From: JAJYKN01 sp035516155
GTDB lineage: Bacteria > Nitrospirota > UBA9217
Direction: 5' to 3'
DNA: 64,000 nt
Assembly (NCBI GenBank): GCA_035516155.1
Contig: DATJAP010000038.1
Location: 23,080-87,079, forward strand
Under the pieces are notes generated by a model. That model was not told where the DNA came from, did no database searches, and saw only the letters and a list, made by a program, of their open reading frames with translations. Below, piece by piece: positions 52,763 through 59,105 of the stretch (positions are counted from its first letter, which is position 1; each line of letters starts with the position of its first letter). A program made the position numbers and the translations under genes.

Positions 52763-53101
52763 TCAAATCGCTGTTTCGCCGCGTTCTCCCGTTCTGATCC
52801 TGACAATTTCCTCAAGTCTTGCGATGAAGATCTTGCCGTCACCGATCTTGCCGGTCCTGGCTTTTTCCTCAATCGTGGACACAACCTTATCCACCATTGC
52901 TTCTGCAACAACGACTTCGAGCTTCACCTTCGGAATAAAGGATATATCGTATTCGGCGCCGCGGTAAAGCTCTACATGTCCCTTTTGCCTGCCGAAACCC
53001 TTCACCTCGGTTACGGTCATCCCCTGCACGCCAATGGCATTCAGGGCGTCCTTTACCTCATCCAGTTTAAATGGTTTGATGATTGCCTCGATCTTTCTCA
53101 T
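52763..53101 (-). CDS. glnK: Nitrogen regulatory protein PII, copy 2
   Basis: The 112-residue PII protein has all usual features: GFGRQKGHVELYRGAEY with both Tyr46 and Tyr51 in the T loop, and the C-terminal GDGKIFIARL. It lies 58 bp after amt copy 2. Of the three PII copies here it is the most canonical. Just after its stop codon are a 6-bp hairpin, a pyrimidine-rich UAUCCUUCCU element and a terminator, shared in part with the orphan unit at 56.2 kb. Confidence 0.96.
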   Translation of the reverse strand: MRKIEAIIKPFKLDEVKDALNAIGVQGMTVTEVKGFGRQKGHVELYRGAEYDISFIPKVKLEVVVAEAMVDKVVSTIEEKARTGKIGDGKIFIARLEEIVRIRTGERGETAI

Positions 53102-53159
53102 AATACCTCCTTGTGGCAATTCAAAGTTAAACGTTCGCGGTTCAGCACGGTTAACTGTC

Positions 53160-54527
53160 TTAGGAATTATACGCCCGTTCACCGTGCTGGCTCTCGTCGA
53201 GGCCCACGGTTTCATCTTCAGGTTCGACACGTATGCCGATAACTGCTTTGAGAATCATGAAGATCACGAAGGTCATGACGCCGCTATACACAAGAGTCGT
53301 TACCACAGCGATGAGCTGGATCCAGAGCTGTTGAGGGTTGCCGTATAGAAGACCTTTGCCTGCTTCATTGATCGCAGGGTCTGCAAATACGCCGGTGAGG
53401 AGCGCACCCACAGTTCCGCCGATGCCGTGAATGCCGAATGCATCAAGCGTGTCGTCATAGCCAAACATCGGCTTGAGCTTTGCAACTGCGTAGAACGGAA
53501 TTATACCTGCCGCCAGTCCGATTACGATCGCACCGCCGATGTTCACAAAGCCAGCCGCCGGTGTGATGGCAACCAGACCACCGACCGCGCCAGACGCAAG
53601 GCCGAGGACCGTGGGCTTTCCGGAATGCTTCCATTCAACAAACATCCAGGCCAGCGCAGCCACGGCCGTCGCCGTATTGGTATTCAGGAAGGCCGCTCCA
53701 GCGAGTCCGCTCGCCGCGAGGGCCGAACCCGCGTTGAACCCAAACCAGCCGAACCATAGAAGGCCCGCACCAATAACCACCAGGGGCAGGTTGCCAGGGA
53801 TAATTGCCTTGACACGCCTCTTGCCCAGGACCAGGGCGCCCACCAGCGCCGCGATACCCGCATTGATATGAACAACAGTGCCACCCGCAAAATCAAGAGC
53901 CCCGAGTTTTGCGAGGAATCCGCCGCCCCATACCCAGTGCGCCACGGGAAGATACACTACCGTCATCCAAAGCACGGAGAAGATGATCCATGCGGAAAAC
54001 TTCATGCGCTCGATATAAGCACCGCTCGCAAGGGCCACGGTTATGGCCGCAAAAGTGAGCTGATAGGCAATGAATATGTACTCGGGAATCGTTTTGGCCA
54101 GATCGGAGATGCTGTTTGGACCAATGCCTTTCAGAAACAATTTCGATGTGCCGCCGATGATGCCCCCGATGTCGGTATTAAAAGAGAAGGTATATCCGTA
54201 AATGACCCAAAGCAGGCTAACAATACAGAAGGTCACGAAGGTCATGGCCATGGTGTTCAGTGTGTCTTTTGTCTTTGACAAGCCTCCGTAGAACAGCGCG
54301 AGCCCCGGAATGGACATGAGCATGACCAGTGCTGTCGCAACGGTCATCCATGCAGTGTCGCCGGTGTCAATCTTCGGAGCCGATGCCGGTGTCACTGGAG
54401 CCGGCGCTGCCACGGCCGGTGCGGGTGAGACTGCCTCTTCTGCCACGACCAGTCCCGGTGAGAGTATCGCTGCCAGCACGAGACACATCATGACTGCTAC
54501 CATTGATTTCATCAGTACTACTTTCAT
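53160..54527 (-). CDS. amt: Ammonium transporter, copy 2
   Basis: The 455-residue transporter has a signal peptide (1-29), a short Pro/Ala-rich segment and the Amt core with GAYIERMKF, AHWVWGGGF, LDFAGGTVVHINAG and FGIHGIGGTVG, giving the twin pore histidines. ATG 54527 has AGGGAGGATAGA eight bases or so upstream. It is first in its operon, followed by glnK copy 2, and is driven by the sigma-54 promoter at 54580. Confidence 0.96.
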   Translation of the reverse strand: MKVVLMKSMVAVMMCLVLAAILSPGLVVAEEAVSPAPAVAAPAPVTPASAPKIDTGDTAWMTVATALVMLMSIPGLALFYGGLSKTKDTLNTMAMTFVTFCIVSLLWVIYGYTFSFNTDIGGIIGGTSKLFLKGIGPNSISDLAKTIPEYIFIAYQLTFAAITVALASGAYIERMKFSAWIIFSVLWMTVVYLPVAHWVWGGGFLAKLGALDFAGGTVVHINAGIAALVGALVLGKRRVKAIIPGNLPLVVIGAGLLWFGWFGFNAGSALAASGLAGAAFLNTNTATAVAALAWMFVEWKHSGKPTVLGLASGAVGGLVAITPAAGFVNIGGAIVIGLAAGIIPFYAVAKLKPMFGYDDTLDAFGIHGIGGTVGALLTGVFADPAINEAGKGLLYGNPQQLWIQLIAVVTTLVYSGVMTFVIFMILKAVIGIRVEPEDETVGLDESQHGERAYNS

Positions 54528-54579
54528 CGTTCTATCCTCCCTTTTTGCAGCATGTAGATTTATTCTACAACTGATTATT

Positions 54580-54595
54580 TGCAAGGCATATGCCA
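54580..54595 (-). promoter_or_regulatory. Sigma-54 promoter of amt-glnK copy 2
   Basis: On the minus strand it reads TGGCAT, five bases, TTGCA. It lies 52 bp before the amt start. Confidence 0.88.
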
Positions 54596-54717
54596 ACAAC
54601 TTGATATTATTTATAAAAGAATGATCATATTGATTTAATTACATGATTTTGTTTTTGCTTGCAAAATAAGCGGCTGTATAAAGCTCACTCATCAACATGA
54701 AACAGATACTATTTTAG

Positions 54718-54738
54718 GCATATGGTTAAATGTTATGC
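54718..54738. promoter_or_regulatory. 21-bp inverted repeat, likely activator site (copy 2)
   Basis: It reads GCATA, 11 bases beginning with TG, TATGC: a perfect 5-bp inverted repeat. It lies 123 bp upstream of the sigma-54 promoter, about 15 bp further than the other three sites. Confidence 0.7.
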
Positions 54739-54890
54739 AGTGTTTCTGCTCCTTCTGGTCTACCTTGACGTGAGCGATTCCGGGCGGGTTTCGATATTTT
54801 GCTTAATTAAAAAGTGAAGGCATGCCGCTTTGTTTTTTTTTAATGTCATTACGAGTGAAACGCCAATCGAAGAGTTATAACAAGAGGGAG

Positions 54891-55940
54891 TTACGGGAGA
54901 GAGAGGATACCGAAATAGAGCACCAGCACGACCAATCCGAAAGGAATGCCGATCGCTGCCCAGGCTCTGCTTGATATGTTCAACTTGTTTGCAACTATAA
55001 TGTTGGGGATATTGCCCGGGATCAGCATCCCTCCGGAGATGATTGTCGCCATGATGATGCCTTTTACCTGTGCAAGGGACATGAGCGGCCCCAGCTCCGC
55101 TGCGGCGAGCGTGGCGTTATCGAGGATTGCCGAGGAAATATTGCCCCAGTAAAGGAGCGGGGCCGGCATTTTCGATATGTACAGGTCGATCAACGGCTTG
55201 AAGCCCGTGCCGAGCAGCACCAGCGCCATCACGAAAATGTAAACCTTGAACGCGCGAAGCGCGATGTGGCTGAAAGGCTCTGTAAAGTCTTCCACCAGGC
55301 TCTCGGAGCGGGCAACAGGGGTTCCCCGCAGGAATGCTCCAATGATAGAGACCAGGACCAGCCCCGGCAAAATATAAACCCCGAAGGTCCGTAGCAGCAT
55401 CAGGAAATCGCCTTGCATCGGCCCACCGCGCAGTTTGGCTACGACAATCGTGGACAATGGCTCTCCAATGGGCGTGAGGGCCGCGCCCATGCCGATGGAA
55501 AAACAAGCGAAGACAACCAGACGGGTTTCGTATTTCTTGTCAAGATTGATGGCGCTCACGATTTCGCAGAGAATCAGCGCCGCAATAATTGCGGTGATCA
55601 CGCTCGAAATCAAGCCAAGGATAAGGATGAGCAAAAAGGCGAAGGCCTGCGGCCCGAGCCGAATCTCGAATGCAACGATTTTCTTTTTGAGCGGTTCGCG
55701 TATCGCACGGAAAACCAATCCGAATACCAGTGTGGCTGCGGTGAGCTTTACAGGTTCCATGAACGCAGACTCCGCAAGACGCAGGGACAGAAGCGGCTCG
55801 GGACCCAGCAGATGGGAAATGAGCAGCGTGACCATACCGACGATGAGCAGAAACAATTCAAGATTATGCTCGACTTTTTTCACGAGCAAAGGCAGGAGCA
55901 GGATCACGAATAATATCAGGACTAGAATTATGGTAATCAT
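54891..55940 (-). CDS. DUF1646 family membrane protein, putative transporter
   Basis: The 349-residue protein has about ten membrane helices and the conserved GAALTPIGEPLSTIVVAKLR near residue 155, with a second polar segment SGGMLIPGNIPNIIVANKLN near residue 305. These two half-helix-like motifs recall ion transporter superfamily members such as NhaD. The function of DUF1646 is not established. I chose ATG 55940. It stands alone between the second amt operon and the orphan sigma-54 unit. Confidence 0.8.
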   Translation of the reverse strand: MITIILVLILFVILLLPLLVKKVEHNLELFLLIVGMVTLLISHLLGPEPLLSLRLAESAFMEPVKLTAATLVFGLVFRAIREPLKKKIVAFEIRLGPQAFAFLLILILGLISSVITAIIAALILCEIVSAINLDKKYETRLVVFACFSIGMGAALTPIGEPLSTIVVAKLRGGPMQGDFLMLLRTFGVYILPGLVLVSIIGAFLRGTPVARSESLVEDFTEPFSHIALRAFKVYIFVMALVLLGTGFKPLIDLYISKMPAPLLYWGNISSAILDNATLAAAELGPLMSLAQVKGIIMATIISGGMLIPGNIPNIIVANKLNISSRAWAAIGIPFGLVVLVLYFGILSLP

Positions 55941-56173
55941 GCGATAGAAAACCCTAACCCCGACGAGCTGGAACAAAAACAGAGAATCGCCACATCGCGA
56001 AGAAATGCTAAAATTTCTTCATAAATACGAGGATTTTTACATATTTCGCGCATTCATCACGATTTCATGGTATTTCCCATTCATTTGAGATTGGATTCGT
56101 AACTGTCCAAGAACTTCGTGTTGGTCCCGTCACGTCATGGTAACTAGAGTATCATATCTGGGAGATAAGGCTA
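55941..56173. other. Intergenic region, no gene seen
   Basis: This part between the DUF1646 gene and the orphan terminator holds no frame with a start site and no recognised motif. The rest of the large gap up to 56835 is described under separate entries. Confidence 0.5.
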
Positions 56174-56214
56174 TAAAAAAATGGGGCCGGCATGCAATGG
56201 AACACACCGGCCCC
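56174..56214 (-). terminator. Terminator of the orphan sigma-54 unit
   Basis: An 8-bp GGGGCCGG/CCGGCCCC stem is followed on the minus strand by ATTTTTTTA. The loop sequence ATGCAATGGAACA is shared with the terminator of amt-glnK copy 2, showing common origin. Confidence 0.88.
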
Positions 56215-56262
56215 AGGGAGGATAGACGGCGACCTCTCAAATCGCCGATTATCCGCGTTCGT
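56215..56262 (-). pseudogene. Decayed 3' end of a glnK gene
   Basis: This stretch aligns with the last codons and 3' untranslated bases of glnK copy 2 (GAACGCGG, then GCGATTTGAGAGGTCGC, then TCTATCC). The frame has an early stop and small indels. No more of the gene is found upstream. Confidence 0.7.
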
Positions 56263-56399
56263 TGAGTTTTTCCTCCTGCCATCATTGACCGCCACCCCTT
56301 AATAACCCTTCAGGGTGAAGTCGATCATAATGATGAGTAAAACCAGACCTGCAGATGTTCAGCGTCAAGTCTTACTGTTCTTATTCTGTTATTATATTT

Positions 56400-56415
56400 T
56401 GCAAGACATGTGCCA
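56400..56415 (-). promoter_or_regulatory. Sigma-54 promoter with no downstream gene
   Basis: On the minus strand it reads TGGCAC, five bases, TTGCA: a full consensus -24/-12 element. The nearest minus-strand gene (DUF1646) starts 460 bp downstream, beyond a strong terminator. Confidence 0.85.
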
Positions 56416-56523
56416 TGTTAGCCCAGAATGATGAATAAGCAAACCGCCTAATTTCACTGCTCAATATGATGAAATCAGCATGCCGCCAAGAACTCTCTTA
56501 TTGCTCTAGAGATGAAATTATAG

Positions 56524-56544
56524 GCGTATGATGAATAACTAGGC
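56524..56544. promoter_or_regulatory. 21-bp inverted repeat, likely activator site (orphan unit)
   Basis: It reads GCGTA, 11 bases beginning with TG, TAGGC, 109 bp upstream of the orphan sigma-54 promoter. The flanking sequence is close to that upstream of the copy 3 operon. Confidence 0.65.
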
Positions 56545-56753
56545 ATGACGAAACGATGTCGGTCGCAGTCTTATTTTCTAATAATGGCATCGCGAGCACA
56601 GATATGGCGCTAGATCATGCGCTCTCGGAAATTCGAAGGATCAATAAGGTATCTCGGCGAGTGTCTAGGTTGGGTTAGGCACTCAACAGCCCAATGGATT
56701 GTTGGTTTTCATTTCATTCAATCCAACCTTACCTTCATTTTGAACTACCATCG

Positions 56754-56788
56754 AAAAAGAGGGCCGGCAAGTACGATCCTGCCGGCCC
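56754..56788 (-). terminator. Terminator of SMR-amt-glnK copy 3
   Basis: A 9-bp stem GGGCCGGCA/TGCCGGCCC with a 10-base loop is followed on the minus strand by TCTTTTT. It lies 47 bp after the glnK stop. Confidence 0.9.
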
Positions 56789-56835
56789 GTGTTGTCTCTC
56801 AACGACCTTCGGGAGGATAATGAAGTGGACAAAAC

Positions 56836-57174
56836 CTAAATCGCCACCTCGCCTTTTTCACCCGTTCTGATCCTGATGACGTCCTCAAGCTTCGAAATGA
56901 GGATCTTCCCGTCGCCGATTTTGCCGGTTCTTGCTTTTTCCTGGATAAGAGTTATCGCCTTCCCCGCAACCGCATCGCAGACGGCCATTTCGATCTTCAC
57001 CTTTGGCATGAAAGTAATTTCGTATTCCGCCCTCTGACGGACTTCCACCCGGCCTTTCTGCCTTCCGCATCCATGGACATCGGTCACCGTCATCCCCGCT
57101 ATGCCGAGGGCGGCCAAGGCCTCTTTAACCACATCAAGCTTTAACGGCTGTATGATCGCTTCGATCTTAATCAT
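56836..57174 (-). CDS. glnK: Nitrogen regulatory protein PII, copy 3
   Basis: The 112-residue PII protein keeps GRQKGRVEV and Tyr51 but has Cys36, Arg42, Arg46 and Arg48 in or near the T loop where other PII proteins have Phe, His, Tyr and Gly. The C-terminal GDGKILISKL is normal. The T loop contacts partner proteins, so this copy may have a different partner or control. It lies 22 bp after amt copy 3. Confidence 0.94.
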   Translation of the reverse strand: MIKIEAIIQPLKLDVVKEALAALGIAGMTVTDVHGCGRQKGRVEVRQRAEYEITFMPKVKIEMAVCDAVAGKAITLIQEKARTGKIGDGKILISKLEDVIRIRTGEKGEVAI

Positions 57175-57196
57175 GATCCACCAGTCAGGACCGTTC

Positions 57197-58456
57197 CTAT
57201 CTTCGCGTCTTCGTAATGCTGAAATCGGGATAGGCGTTTACAGCCACTTCGCTCTGGTCGAGACCTTCAAACTCCACTTCTTCCGATACGCGCAGAGGAA
57301 TGATTCTGTCAAGCACCTTGAAGAAAGCGTACATGACAACGAAAACAAGCCCGATATTGACGACGACGCCGATCAATTGGGCAGCGATTTGTGATGCATT
57401 GCCGTAGAACAGCCCCTTGACCGTGCCGGGGACATTGTTCAGCGCGTCCCCGTAGGCGCCGTCTGCAAAAAGTCCGAGAGCGATCATGCCCCACGCACCG
57501 CACGTGCCATGGACGGACACCGCACCCACGGGATCGTCCACCTTCAGCTTTCGCTCGACAAAGAAGACGCTCGCGCAGCACAGAACGCCGGCAACAAGCC
57601 CTATTACCACTGCTCCAGCAGGACTAACGAATGCGCAGGATGCCGAGATAGCAACGAGACCGCCGAGAAGTCCGTTGGCGATCATAGAAAGATCGGGTTT
57701 GCCGTACAGGAACCACATGTAGCACATGGCCGCGACAGCCGCTGCGACGCCTGCAAGCATGGTGTTTACCACGATGACGACGACCCGGCCCCCCCCATCG
57801 GCCAAGGCCGGGCCCGCATTGTACCCGAACCACCCGAAGAAAAGGATCAGGCATCCTACGATTGCCATTGGGATATGATGCCCGGGAATAGCTGTAGGAG
57901 TCCCATTGGCCCGGTATTTCCCCAAGCGAGGACCGAGTACGATCGCACCTGCAAGCCCGGCAACGCCGCCAATCATGTGTACAACCGATGAACCAGCATA
58001 ATCGAGGACCCCATGGCCCAAACCAAAATTTCTGCCGAGCTGCGACAGCCATCCTCCGCCCCAAACCCAGCTTGCGTATAGAGGGTATACGAACATGGCT
58101 ATGAAAAAACCATAAACGACGAAGGACTTGAACGTCCAGCGCTCGGCCATTGCGCCGGTCGGGATGGTGGCCGCGATGTTCATATAAACCACCTGGGACA
58201 GGAAGAGCAGGACCATCGATGCATCAGAAGCCGCCCCAGAAAAAAATAATCCTTTTGTGCCCGTCTGAAGCGCATAACCACAAATCCAGTATCCGGTTAC
58301 ACCAATGACGAATACCATCATGTTCATTGCCATGGTATGGCCGGCATTCTTCGCTCTCGTAAAACCGGTCTCCGTCATGGCAAAGCCTGTTTGCATGAAA
58401 ATAACGAGAAAAGCGCAGATCATCGTCCAAATGACAGTAATTATAGAACCGTTCAT
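57197..58456 (-). CDS. amt: Ammonium transporter, copy 3
   Basis: The 419-residue transporter lacks the cleavable signal peptide of copies 1 and 2 and starts directly in a helix (IWTMICAFLVIFMQTGFAM). Pore features are GAMAERWTFK, ASWVWGGGW, LDYAGSSVVHMIGG and SVHGTCGAWG. The lack of the His in AHWVWG and the altered surroundings place it in a different Amt subgroup from copies 1 and 2. The C-terminus continues past the last helix with EGLDQSEVAVNAY. Confidence 0.95.
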   Translation of the reverse strand: MNGSIITVIWTMICAFLVIFMQTGFAMTETGFTRAKNAGHTMAMNMMVFVIGVTGYWICGYALQTGTKGLFFSGAASDASMVLLFLSQVVYMNIAATIPTGAMAERWTFKSFVVYGFFIAMFVYPLYASWVWGGGWLSQLGRNFGLGHGVLDYAGSSVVHMIGGVAGLAGAIVLGPRLGKYRANGTPTAIPGHHIPMAIVGCLILFFGWFGYNAGPALADGGGRVVVIVVNTMLAGVAAAVAAMCYMWFLYGKPDLSMIANGLLGGLVAISASCAFVSPAGAVVIGLVAGVLCCASVFFVERKLKVDDPVGAVSVHGTCGAWGMIALGLFADGAYGDALNNVPGTVKGLFYGNASQIAAQLIGVVVNIGLVFVVMYAFFKVLDRIIPLRVSEEVEFEGLDQSEVAVNAYPDFSITKTRR

Positions 58457-58471
58457 AATTTATCCTTCACT

Positions 58472-58801
58472 TTATACCATATCCCCGAACTGAATGATCA
58501 TTCCGCCGCCGATAATAACCAACAACCCTATCCACGTGGCTGCCGGGATGTCTTCCTTGAACACGAAGCGCCCGAACAATACGCTGATAAGCGCAAAGAT
58601 CGCGACGTACACTCCGAGCAATTTCGAAAAATCCCATTTCACCATATTGACTACCACACCATAACAGCCCAACATGACGAAACCGATCATAATGATGATA
58701 AGGCCGCTCCCACGAAGCCCTTTGCGGACCACCGCGTCACCGCTGACTTCAAGAACTGCAGCGGCGATGAATATGAGCCACGCTACAGACGTCATTTTCA
58801 T
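58472..58801 (-). CDS. Small multidrug resistance (SMR/EmrE-like) transporter
   Basis: The 109-residue protein has four membrane helices and the key acidic residue in helix 1 (IAAAVLEVSGDAVVRKGL), as in EmrE-type proteins. It ends in WIGLLVIIGGGMIIQFG. It is the first gene behind a sigma-54 promoter and lies 15 bp before amt copy 3, so it is expressed on nitrogen limitation. The GGGAGGG site is too near ATG 58801; ATG 58795 may be the true start. Its substrate may be a nitrogen compound, an inference from context. Confidence 0.8.
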   Translation of the reverse strand: MKMTSVAWLIFIAAAVLEVSGDAVVRKGLRGSGLIIIMIGFVMLGCYGVVVNMVKWDFSKLLGVYVAIFALISVLFGRFVFKEDIPAATWIGLLVIIGGGMIIQFGDMV

Positions 58802-58825
58802 CCCTCCCTGATCTTTACGATTTAA

Positions 58826-58841
58826 TGCAAGGCAAGTGCCA
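58826..58841 (-). promoter_or_regulatory. Sigma-54 promoter of SMR-amt-glnK copy 3
   Basis: On the minus strand it reads TGGCAC, five bases, TTGCA, a full consensus -24/-12 element 24 bp before the SMR start. Confidence 0.9.
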
Positions 58842-58948
58842 CGCTCGACGGAAATTATGATTCTATAAAATATCTAATTTCATTGCTCAAACTTGAATGC
58901 CTGAGATGCTGCAGAACATCTGCTTATTTTATGTAGATGAATTTATAG

Positions 58949-58969
58949 GCGTATGATTAATAAATGTGC
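58949..58969. promoter_or_regulatory. 21-bp inverted repeat, likely activator site (copy 3)
   Basis: It reads GCGTA, 11 bases beginning with TG, TGTGC, 108 bp upstream of the sigma-54 promoter. The rest of the 304-bp gap (58802-59105) holds no gene. Confidence 0.6.
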
Positions 58970-59105
58970 ATGGTGAAAAGGATGCTTTCTCAGGACTTTT
59001 CTGATGACATTATCGCAGTCCCAGCACTCGGGGGACAGCCTCGCGCTTGCAATCGTGTTCTGCGGTAATCTGTGGATTTGCATCATATCTTTGCAGGGAG
59101 AATCC

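Larger units (their letters stand above)
56174..56390 (-). ncRNA. Candidate sigma-54-driven small RNA (or operon remnant)
   Basis: A full sigma-54 promoter at 56400-56415 would start a transcript near 56390 on the minus strand, and a strong terminator ends at 56174. The roughly 215-nt product encodes no gene: the best frame is nine codons without a ribosome binding site. It contains an ACCCT/AGGGT hairpin, a relic of a glnK 3' end, a CGGCGA/TCGCCG hairpin and the sequence CTATCCTCCCTG, which is complementary to ribosome binding sites of amt copies 1 and 2. Transcription and function are inferred. Confidence 0.5.

Noticed and set aside
56617..56820. Plus-strand 67-codon frame near glnK copy 3 terminator
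   Set aside because: It runs into the terminator hairpin of the opposite operon and lacks a ribosome binding site.
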